Below the pieces are notes generated by a model, which ran no database searches, was not told the DNA's origin, and saw only the letters and a list, made by a program, of their open reading frames with translations. This document shows positions 1 through 5,776 of a DNA stretch of 6,642 bases, one piece after another; position 1 is the first letter of the stretch; each line of letters opens with the position of its first letter. Where the stretch lies: contig JAISNB010000149.1 in the NCBI GenBank assembly GCA_031276435.1, forward strand, positions 1 to 6,642. Reading direction: 5' to 3'. Position numbers and translations under genes: made by a program. Source of the stretch: Burkholderiaceae bacterium (lineage in GTDB: Bacteria > Pseudomonadota > Gammaproteobacteria > Burkholderiales > Burkholderiaceae_C).

Positions 1-1
1 C

Positions 2-841
2 GCCATCGGCCCCGAGCCGTGGAAAGCCGCCTACGTGCAGCCCAGCCGCCGCCCCCGGGATGGCCGCTACGGCGACAACCCCAACCGCTTGCAGCACTAT
101 TACCAGTTCCAGGTTGTGCTCAAGCCCGCGCCGTCTGGCATTCTGGACTTGTACCTTGGCAGTCTGGAGGCGCTCGGGTTCGATTTGAAGAAAAACGACA
201 TCCGCTTTGTGGAGGACGACTGGGAAAACCCCACACTGGGCGCCTGGGGCCTGGGCTGGGAGGTCTGGCTCAATGGCATGGAGGTCACGCAGTTCACCTA
301 CTTCCAGCAGGTCGGCGGCATCGACTGCAAACCCGCCACGGGCGAGATTACCTACGGCCTGGAGCGCCTGGCCATGTACCTGCAAGGCGTGGACAACGTC
401 TACAACCTGGTCTGGACCGAGGCGCAGGCAGGCGGCGACGACGACGGCCCCCGGCGGCTGACCTACGGCGACGTGTACCACCAAAACGAGGTGGAACAAT
501 CGGCCTACAACTTCGAGCACAGCGACCCCGATTTTTTGTTCACCGCCTTTGGCGCGCACGAAAAACAGGCCCAGTACCTGATGGAGCGCCAGCTTGCGCT
601 GCCCGCCTACGAGCAGGTGCTCAAGGCCGCGCACACTTTCAACCTGCTTGACGCGCGCGGGGCGATTTCCGTGACCGAGCGCGCCGCCTACATTGGCCGC
701 ATCCGCAATCTGGCGCGCGGCGTGGCGCAAAGCTATTTTGAAAGCCGCAAGCGGCTCGGCTTTCCCATGGCCCCGCGCGCGTGGGTAGCGCAACTGGAAG
801 GCGCGGCCACTGCCACCGCCAAAACCCGGAAAGCGGCTTGA
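2..841 (+). CDS. glyQ: Glycine--tRNA ligase alpha subunit, 5'-truncated by window edge
   Basis: Catalytic alpha subunit of the bacterial alpha2beta2 glycyl-tRNA synthetase, which activates glycine with ATP and charges tRNA-Gly in the cytoplasm. The reading frame is open from base 2, so the first visible residues (AIGPEPWKAAYVQPSRRP) match about residue 49 onward of the E. coli protein; roughly 48 N-terminal residues are missing. Visible class II synthetase landmarks, as recalled from E. coli GlyQ: GRYGDNPNRLQHYYQFQV (nt 62-115), the DIRFVEDDWENPTLGAWG block, GWEVWLNGMEVTQFTYFQQ, GEITYGLERLAMY, and FNLLDARGAISVTER near the C-terminus. An internal GTG at 35 is the valine of AAYVQP, not a start. 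Two lineage-type differences from E. coli: an Asp/Gly-rich insertion of about seven residues before TYGDVYHQNEVEQS, and a longer Ala/Lys-rich C-terminal tail. The stop is TGA at 839-841; glyS follows 60 nt later. Identity is very secure. Confidence 0.97.
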   Translation, partial: AIGPEPWKAAYVQPSRRPRDGRYGDNPNRLQHYYQFQVVLKPAPSGILDLYLGSLEALGFDLKKNDIRFVEDDWENPTLGAWGLGWEVWLNGMEVTQFTYFQQVGGIDCKPATGEITYGLERLAMYLQGVDNVYNLVWTEAQAGGDDDGPRRLTYGDVYHQNEVEQSAYNFEHSDPDFLFTAFGAHEKQAQYLMERQLALPAYEQVLKAAHTFNLLDARGAISVTERAAYIGRIRNLARGVAQSYFESRKRLGFPMAPRAWVAQLEGAATATAKTRKAA

Positions 842-901
842 GGCCACTTTCTGGCCGTCCCCAAACGCCCGCGCGCGCAAACCCATGGCACACCACAAAG
901 C

Positions 902-3076
902 ATGACCACCGCATCCAATCTTCTTGTTGAACTCTTTGTTGAAGAGCTTCCGCCCCGGGCGCTGAAAAAACTTGGCGAGTCCTTTGCGGGCGTGCTGTTC
1001 GACCAACTGGTTGCGCAGGGGCTGGCCTTGCCCGATGCCCAGGTGCAACCCTTTGCCACGCCGCGCCGGTTGGCCGCGCATGTGCGCGGCGTGCTGGGCC
1101 GCGCGAGAGAGCGGGCCGTGCAGCACAAACTGATGCCAGTCAGTGTGGGACTGGACGCGCAAGGCCAGCCCACGGCCGCGCTGCTCAAGCGCCTGGCGGC
1201 GCTGGGCGCTGACGCATCGGCGGCGGCCAGTCTGCGCCGCGCGCCCGATGGCAAGGGCGGCGAGGTGCTGTTTTTCGACAGCGTGGTGCCCGGCGCGGCG
1301 CTGGCCGACGGGCTGCAAAAAGCACTGGACGAGGCCATCGCCAAATTGCCCATTCCCAAGGTCATGACCTACCAGTTGGAAGGCGATTGTGATTTGCCCG
1401 GCTGGAGCAGCGTGCGCTTTGTGCGGCCCGCGCATGGCCTGGTGGCGCTGCACGGCAGCGCCGTGGTGCCCGTGAAAGCGCTCGGGCTGACGGCGGGCCG
1501 CCTCACGCGCGGCCACCGCTTCGAGGCCGTGGCCGATCCCGTCACACTGCCCGACGCCGACAGCTACGCCGTCGTGCTGGAGCAACAGGGCGCGGTCATC
1601 GCCAGCTTTGCTGCGCGCAAGGCCAGCATTGCCCGCCAATTGGTCGCCGCAGCCCGGCAAGTGGGCGCCGACTGCCAGCCGGTCGATGACGACGCGCTGC
1701 TGGAAGAGGTCACCGCGCTGGTCGAGCGAGCGCGTGTGCTGGTCTGCGCGTTCGAGCCGGAATTTCTCAGCGTGCCGCAAGAGTGCCTGATTCTCACCAT
1801 GAAGGCCAACCAGAAATATTTCCCGCTGCTGGCGGCCAACGGCAAGCTGATGAACCGCTTTCTGGTGGTCAGCAACATCAGCCCGGACGACGCCAGCGCG
1901 GTCATCGCGGGCAACGAGCGCGTGGTGCGCCCGCGCCTGGCCGACGCCAAATTCTTCTTCGAGCAAGACCGCAAGAAAACGCTGGCCGCGCGCGTGCCTG
2001 GCCTGGACAAGGTGGTTTACCACCACCAGCTTGGCTCGCAGGGCGAACGCGTGGAGCGCGTGCGCGCCATTGCCCGCGCCGTGGGCCAGCAGCTTGGCGG
2101 CGCGGCGCTGGCGCAGGCTGCCGACGTTGCAGCGCAACTGGCCAAGGCCGATCTGCTGACCGACATGGTGGGGGAATTTCCGGAACTGCAAGGCATCATG
2201 GGCGGCTACTACGCGCGCCACGACGGCTTGGGCGAGGACATTGCCCTTGCCATAGAAGACCACTACAAACCGCGCTTTGCGGGCGACGATCTGCCGCGCG
2301 GCAGCGTGGGCGTGGTGGTGGCGCTGGCCGACAAGCTGGAAACCCTGGTGGGCATGTTCGGCATCGGCAACCTGCCCACGGGCGACAAAGACCCCTTCGC
2401 CCTGCGCCGCCACGCGCTCGGCGTGATTCGCATGCTGACGGAAAAGGCGCTGCCGCTGGATCTGGACGTGCTCATCGCGCAGGCCGCGCGGCAATTTGAC
2501 GGCATCGGCGGCTTCGACGCCGCGCGCGCCACGGGCGATCTGGCTGGTTTCATCTACGAGCGGCTCTCGGGCAACCTGCGCGAGCAAGGTTACAGCGCGC
2601 AAGAGGCCGACGCCGTGCTGGCGCTCGCGCCCCGGCGCCTGGCCGCCGTGCCGCATCTGCTGCAAGCCGTGCGCGCCTTTGCGCAACTGCCCGAAGCGCC
2701 CGCGCTGGCCGCGGCCAACAAACGCATCGGCAACATCCTCAAGAAAGCGGGCGACGCGCAAGCGGTGGTGGACGCGCACGTGAGCGAGTTGCTGCTGCGC
2801 GAGCCTGCCGAAAAAGCCCTGTTTGCCGCCATGCAAGGCGCGCTGCCCAGGGCCGACGCGCTGTTTGAGGCGGGCGACTACACCGCATCGCTGCAAACAC
2901 TGGCCGTCTTGCGCGCGCCCGTGGACACGTTTTTCGATCAGGTCATGGTCAATGCCGAACAGCCCGATTTGCGGCTCAACCGCCAGGGCCTGCTCAAAAC
3001 CCTGCATCTGGCCATGAACCGCGTGGCCGATCTGTCCCGGCTGGCCGCCGCCGAAGCCCGGCAGGAGACGCCATGA
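902..3076 (+). CDS. glyS: Glycine--tRNA ligase beta subunit
   Basis: Beta subunit of the tetrameric bacterial glycyl-tRNA synthetase; it binds tRNA-Gly and partners the GlyQ subunit encoded just upstream. The protein is 724 aa, slightly longer than the roughly 690 aa of E. coli. Family blocks visible in order: N-terminal LLVELFVEELPPRAL (residues 7-21), FVRPAHGLVAL (173-183) and GRLTRGHRF (199-207), TMKANQKYFPLL (299-310), GNERVVRPRLADAKFFFEQDRKK (337-359), the HD-like region DMVGEFPELQGIMGGYYARHDG (421-442) with PRFAGDDLP (457-465), GDKDPFALRRHALGV (494-508), ANKRIGNILKK (605-615), and a C-terminal anticodon-binding-type helical region ending FFDQVMVNAEQPDLRLNR (677-694). The extra length includes a loop around residues 155-170 before the FVRP block. 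The ATG at 902 is chosen because the conserved N-terminus begins a few residues in; no strong Shine-Dalgarno precedes it. The stop overlaps the next start (ATGA). Confidence 0.97.
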   Translation: MTTASNLLVELFVEELPPRALKKLGESFAGVLFDQLVAQGLALPDAQVQPFATPRRLAAHVRGVLGRARERAVQHKLMPVSVGLDAQGQPTAALLKRLAALGADASAAASLRRAPDGKGGEVLFFDSVVPGAALADGLQKALDEAIAKLPIPKVMTYQLEGDCDLPGWSSVRFVRPAHGLVALHGSAVVPVKALGLTAGRLTRGHRFEAVADPVTLPDADSYAVVLEQQGAVIASFAARKASIARQLVAAARQVGADCQPVDDDALLEEVTALVERARVLVCAFEPEFLSVPQECLILTMKANQKYFPLLAANGKLMNRFLVVSNISPDDASAVIAGNERVVRPRLADAKFFFEQDRKKTLAARVPGLDKVVYHHQLGSQGERVERVRAIARAVGQQLGGAALAQAADVAAQLAKADLLTDMVGEFPELQGIMGGYYARHDGLGEDIALAIEDHYKPRFAGDDLPRGSVGVVVALADKLETLVGMFGIGNLPTGDKDPFALRRHALGVIRMLTEKALPLDLDVLIAQAARQFDGIGGFDAARATGDLAGFIYERLSGNLREQGYSAQEADAVLALAPRRLAAVPHLLQAVRAFAQLPEAPALAAANKRIGNILKKAGDAQAVVDAHVSELLLREPAEKALFAAMQGALPRADALFEAGDYTASLQTLAVLRAPVDTFFDQVMVNAEQPDLRLNRQGLLKTLHLAMNRVADLSRLAAAEARQETP
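3063..3076 (+). promoter_or_regulatory. Shine-Dalgarno and ATGA stop/start overlap coupling glyS to the next gene
   Basis: AGGAG at 3063-3067 lies five bases before the ATG at 3073, and that ATG shares bases with the glyS TGA stop (ATGA, 3073-3076). It is the clearest ribosome-binding site I see at a gene boundary here, and it fixes the start of the downstream membrane protein. The overlap suggests translational coupling, so that this protein is made when glyS is translated; the coupling itself is inferred. Confidence 0.65.
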
Positions 3077-3834
3077 GCGAGCAGAACCACCCCGACGCGC
3101 AACAACCCGCGCCAGCGGAGAACGCGGATGTGGACGCCGCCGCCAGCGCCAGCGAAGCCGCCGCGCCACCACTGGCCAACGCGCGGCGCCTGCGCTGGCC
3201 CCTGGCCTGGGTGCTGCTCGGGCCGCTGCTTTGGCTGGCTGCCGACGCGCTGCTCAAACTGCAAGCGCAAGACACGCTGGCGCAGTGGCAAAAAATCGGG
3301 CCGGCCACCGTGGTCGGCTCGGCAGGCGAGGCCATCTGGCAGGCCAGTTGGCCGTTTCTGCTGGCGGTCGCGGCCCTGACGCTGGCCGGACTGGCTTTGC
3401 GCCTTGCCATTGGCCGCCTGGGCTGGCTGCGCGTGGCGCCGCTCATGCTCGGGCTGTGGGTTGCCCTCTGGGCCTTGGGCGCAGTCGCTCTGGCGGCCCA
3501 GCACTTCAACCGCAGCGGCCACGGCGAAGAAACGCTTTTGAACGTCAAACTGCTGCTGGCAAGACCCGTCAAGGCCAGCGCGCGCGCAAGCGGCGGCTTT
3601 CTGGCCCACGTGCAACCCGCAAACGATGCCGCCGCGCCGCCACTGAGCGTGCGCCTGCTCTCTGAACAACCCGTGACGCTGGCGACAAACGACGCGCTGC
3701 TGCTCATCGTCGCCCATGGCCGCTGGTGGGGCCGCTACGTGACGGCCTGGCACCCGCTGTGCGCAACCGGCGGCGCAGCCGACGCGGCCCAAACGCCCGG
3801 CTCCGGCCCGCCGACGGCAGCGCCAGCGCCATAA
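3073..3834 (+). CDS. Hypothetical inner-membrane protein with three predicted helices
   Basis: I do not recognise this 253-aa protein. The first ~40 residues are polar, Ala/Pro/Glu-rich and probably disordered. Three hydrophobic stretches follow: about residues 42-62 (WPLAWVLLGPLLWLAADALL), 93-113 (WPFLLAVAALTLAGLALRLA) and 119-142 (LRVAPLMLGLWVALWALGAVAL). The remaining ~110 residues (from HFNRSGHGEETLLNV) form a soluble domain with alternating hydrophobic residues (LSVRLLSEQPVTLA; NDALLLIVAHGRWWGRYV) that suggest beta-strands, then an Ala/Pro/Gly-rich tail. No signal-peptide cleavage site or catalytic motif is evident. The start is well supported by the AGGAG and the ATGA overlap with glyS, and gmhB begins 7 nt downstream, so it very likely belongs to the same transcript. 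Its coding reality is supported by the hydrophobic/amphipathic pattern and tight packing. A position between tRNA charging and LPS genes says little about function; an envelope role is only a guess. Confidence 0.82.
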   Translation: MSEQNHPDAQQPAPAENADVDAAASASEAAAPPLANARRLRWPLAWVLLGPLLWLAADALLKLQAQDTLAQWQKIGPATVVGSAGEAIWQASWPFLLAVAALTLAGLALRLAIGRLGWLRVAPLMLGLWVALWALGAVALAAQHFNRSGHGEETLLNVKLLLARPVKASARASGGFLAHVQPANDAAAPPLSVRLLSEQPVTLATNDALLLIVAHGRWWGRYVTAWHPLCATGGAADAAQTPGSGPPTAAPAP

Positions 3835-3841
3835 TCGGCGC

Positions 3842-4432
3842 ATGAAACTCGTCATCGTCGACCGCGACGGCACGCTCAACGCAGACCGCCCCGAGCACGT
3901 CCAGACGCCCGAGCAATGGGAGCCGCTGCCCGGCGCGCTGGACGCCATTGCGCGGCTCAACCACGCGGGCTACCACGTGGTCATCGTCGCCAACCTGCCG
4001 GGCCTGGAGCGCGGCCTGTACGACATGGACGCGCTCAACGCCACGCACGCGCGCCTGCACCGCGAGCTGGCGGCGCTCGGTGGCCGCGTGGAAGCCATCT
4101 TTTTCTGCCCGCACACGCCCGAAGAAGGATGCGATTGCCGCAAACCCAAACCCGGCCTGTTCCTGCAAATTGGCGCGCGCTTCAAGGTTGACCTCAAACG
4201 GGTGCACGCCGTGGGCGACAGCGAGCGCGATTTGCAAGCCGCCGTGGCTGCGGGCTGCGCGCCGCACCTGGTGCTTACCGGCCAGACCCGGCTCACGCCC
4301 GGGCAGGCCTTGCCGCCCGCGTTTCCGCCAGGCACGCGCGTACACGCCGATCTGGCCGCTTTCGCCACCGACTTTCTGGCCGGGCAAAAGAATGCGACGG
4401 CCAATGCCGCCCCGCCCGCGCCAGGCGCCTGA
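3842..4432 (+). CDS. gmhB: D-glycero-beta-D-manno-heptose 1,7-bisphosphate 7-phosphatase with variant motif II
   Basis: HAD-superfamily phosphatase removing the C7 phosphate of heptose 1,7-bisphosphate during ADP-heptose synthesis for the LPS inner core (cytoplasmic). Length is 196 aa against 191 in E. coli. Visible: HAD motif I DRDGTLN with nucleophile D7 and acid/base D9; the zinc-loop ligands C89, H91, C97, C99 (CPHTPEEGCDC); motif III R100/K101 (CRKPKPG); and motif IV G125-D126 (VGDSERD). The odd part is motif II: GmhB proteins normally read ATNQSG, but here residues 49-54 read VANLPG, so the motif II Thr (T53 in E. coli) is Ala50, and the following Gln and Ser are Leu and Pro. The rest is intact, so this is annotated as a full gene; activity may be altered. 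It starts 7 nt after the upstream gene without an obvious Shine-Dalgarno. The tail after residue ~180 is Ala/Pro-rich. The family call is secure; activity is less certain. Confidence 0.93.
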   Translation: MKLVIVDRDGTLNADRPEHVQTPEQWEPLPGALDAIARLNHAGYHVVIVANLPGLERGLYDMDALNATHARLHRELAALGGRVEAIFFCPHTPEEGCDCRKPKPGLFLQIGARFKVDLKRVHAVGDSERDLQAAVAAGCAPHLVLTGQTRLTPGQALPPAFPPGTRVHADLAAFATDFLAGQKNATANAAPPAPGA

Positions 4433-4552
4433 GCGGACACACGCGAAACAGCTTGCTCCAGCAGAAAAGGGAAAATATGGTTTTATTCCGGTTCCGGATC
4501 ATTTTGACAATTGTTCATTCACATTGGATTTTTTGACTTTCAAACACACATC
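4433..4552 (+). other. AT-rich intergenic stretch between gmhB and the YciI-like gene
   Basis: These 120 bases shift abruptly from the high-GC surroundings to A/T-rich sequence; by hand count bases 4501-4560 are about 28% G+C (17 of 60). They contain candidate promoter hexamers, a TTCCGG tandem repeat (4486-4497) and an ACAATTGT palindrome (4507-4514). No transposon ends, tRNA or convincing terminator was seen. Confidence 0.6.
4504..4532 (+). promoter_or_regulatory. Candidate sigma-70-type promoter for the YciI-like gene
   Basis: A perfect -35 hexamer TTGACA (4504-4509) is followed after a 17-base spacer by GATTTT (4527-4532), a weak -10 that keeps the two most important positions (A at position 2, T at position 6). 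Transcription would begin shortly before the ATG at 4553, giving a very short leader. A second possible pair is TTGCTC (4453-4458) and TATGGT (4476-4481), also 17 bases apart. An 8-bp palindrome ACAATTGT (4507-4514) overlaps the -35 of the first and could be an operator. The AT-rich background makes chance matches likelier. Confidence 0.35.
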
Positions 4553-4900
4553 ATGAATACTTTTTTGTTGATCTTGCATGAAAATCTGGACACCCTCTCC
4601 GGCATGAATGAGGAGGAAATAAACAACCTGATGACCGCCCATATGGAGTGGTATGAAAAACTGGCTTCAAGAAACCAGGTCATCGGTGGCGACGCGCTGG
4701 ATGATTCAGGCGTCACCATTGAGGGCAAGGAAAAGACGAAAAACGACGCGCCATTCATTGCCAATGGATACATGGTTGGGGGATACTACCTCATCAAGGC
4801 AAAAGACATTCAGGAAGCTTGTGCAATAGCCATGGATTGTCCTTGCCATCTGTGGGGCGGGACGACCGAAGTGAGGGCCATTGCCAACCATGCGCAATGA
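4553..4900 (+). CDS. YciI-like (YCII-domain) small protein
   Basis: A 115-aa protein resembling the YCII / DGPF-type family, small dimeric ferredoxin-like-fold proteins usually without assigned function. Supporting pattern: N-terminal strand MNTFLLILHE; helix NEEEINNLMTAHMEWYEKLAS (19-39) with H30 at the place of the conserved His; VIGGDALDDSG (43-53); NDAPFIANGYMVGGYYLIKAKD (64-85), matching the usual DGPF...GGYYxI segment; helix IQEACAIAMDCP (86-97) with D95; and a final GGTTEVRAI (102-110). The ATG at 4553 is preferred because the conserved N-terminal strand starts there; an in-frame TTG at 4511 would add 14 residues with no better ribosome site. No Shine-Dalgarno is visible before either. 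Composition is unlike the neighbours: bases 4561-4900 are about 50% G+C by hand count (169 of 340). It sits between gmhB and plsC with 120-nt and 79-nt gaps, suggesting a recent insertion. Function, e.g. a small-molecule enzyme or partner, cannot be assigned. Confidence 0.85.
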   Translation: MNTFLLILHENLDTLSGMNEEEINNLMTAHMEWYEKLASRNQVIGGDALDDSGVTIEGKEKTKNDAPFIANGYMVGGYYLIKAKDIQEACAIAMDCPCHLWGGTTEVRAIANHAQ

Positions 4901-4979
4901 ATGCAAATTCCGTTTTTCCAATGGATAGCCATAGCCATGCGCGCCGCCCGGGCGCGGCAAAAAGTCTGAGCACTTTCTC

Positions 4980-5756
4980 ATGAACCTGTTGCGCTCCGCA
5001 TTGCACATGCTGTGGATGGCGCTGACCGTCATCCCGTGGGCCACGCTGGCTGTGGCGCTCTCGCCCGTTGTGCCGCGCCGGTTCCTGTACTGGTTTTGCG
5101 CGGGCTGGCTGCGCGTGGCCGTCGGTGGCGGGCGCTGGATTCTGGGCATCCGCAACCGCATCAGCGGGCTGGAAAACCTGCCGCAAGCAGGCGGCCAGCA
5201 AGCCTGCGTGATTCTGGTCAAACACCAATCGGCCTGGGAAACGCTGGTACTGCCCACCATCTTGCCGCGCCCGCTGGTCTACGTATTCAAACGCGAATTG
5301 CTGCGCATTCCGTTTTTCGGATGGGCGCTTGGCCGCCTGGAAATGATCCACATCGACCGCGGTCGCCGCGTGGAAGCCTTTGCGCGCGTGGTGCAGCAAG
5401 GCAAACGCCTGGCCGCGCGCGGCGCGTGGATCGTCATGTTCCCCGAAGGCACCCGCATCGGGCGCGGAGAAGTGGGCACTTACCGCAGTGGCGGCGCGCG
5501 TCTGGCCATTGAATGCGGCGTGCCCGTCATTCCCGTGGCAGTCACCGCGGCCAAATGCTGGCCGCCGCGCGCCTTCGTCAAAACACCGGGCGTGGTCGAC
5601 ATCTGCTTTGGCCCGCCCATCGCCAGCGCGGGCCGCACGCACGACGAATTGACGCGCGAGGTGGAAAACTGGATAGAAACCCAAATGCTGCAGCTCGACC
5701 CCGACGCCTACCCCACCGGCAAGGCGCGGCGGCGCGCAGACGTGACAGACACGTGA
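4980..5756 (+). CDS. plsC: 1-acyl-sn-glycerol-3-phosphate acyltransferase (PlsC family)
   Basis: Acyltransferase of the PlsC/LPLAT family, expected to acylate lysophosphatidic acid to phosphatidic acid at the inner membrane, using acyl-ACP or acyl-CoA. The protein is 258 aa. It opens with a hydrophobic N-terminal segment (about residues 10-30, LWMALTVIPWATLAVAL) that probably anchors it. Acyltransferase motifs: motif I as KHQSAWE (81-87), where H82 is catalytic and the usual Asp of HX4D is Glu87; motif II as FKRELLRIPFFGW (103-115); motif III FPEGTR (154-159); motif IV VPVIPVAV (181-188). My recollection is that the HX4E variant is common in betaproteobacterial homologues. The ATG at 4980 directly precedes the hydrophobic helix; no clear Shine-Dalgarno is seen. 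The stop overlaps a possible GTG start of the next gene (5753-5756). Multiple PlsC paralogues are possible in one genome, so the exact acyl acceptor (phospholipid or a specialised lipid) is inferred. Confidence 0.93.
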   Translation: MNLLRSALHMLWMALTVIPWATLAVALSPVVPRRFLYWFCAGWLRVAVGGGRWILGIRNRISGLENLPQAGGQQACVILVKHQSAWETLVLPTILPRPLVYVFKRELLRIPFFGWALGRLEMIHIDRGRRVEAFARVVQQGKRLAARGAWIVMFPEGTRIGRGEVGTYRSGGARLAIECGVPVIPVAVTAAKCWPPRAFVKTPGVVDICFGPPIASAGRTHDELTREVENWIETQMLQLDPDAYPTGKARRRADVTDT

Positions 5757-5776
5757 CACGCGCGCGGCAAACCACC

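Noticed and set aside
842..856. Short hairpin GGCCA-CTTTC-TGGCC between glyQ and glyS, considered as an attenuator or T-box-like element
   Set aside because: The five-base stem is isolated, has no T tract, and the 60-nt gap is too small for a T-box; such elements are also not expected in this lineage.
2938..3960. Long minus-strand open frame (340 codons) antisense to the membrane-protein gene and gmhB
   Set aside because: It is Arg/Ala/Gly-rich without recognisable motifs and lies opposite well-supported + strand genes; such frames are expected from high GC with few stop codons.
4371..4382. 12-base repeat ACTTTCTGGCCG shared with 846-857
   Set aside because: A match of this length is expected by chance in 6.6 kb of biased composition, and one copy lies inside the gmhB coding sequence.
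4508..4534. T6 run at 4529-4534 considered as a terminator after gmhB
   Set aside because: Only a four-base stem (CAAT/ATTG) precedes it, too weak for an intrinsic terminator.
4511..4552. TTG at 4511 as an upstream start for the YciI-like gene
   Set aside because: It would add 14 residues that do not fit the family's N-terminal strand, has no ribosome site, and would overlap the candidate promoter spacer.
4940..4956. GC-rich hairpin (CGCGCC / GGCGCG with 5-base loop) upstream of plsC, considered as an intrinsic terminator
   Set aside because: It is followed by A residues rather than a T tract on the + strand, so it is not a canonical terminator; GC-rich short stems are common by chance here.
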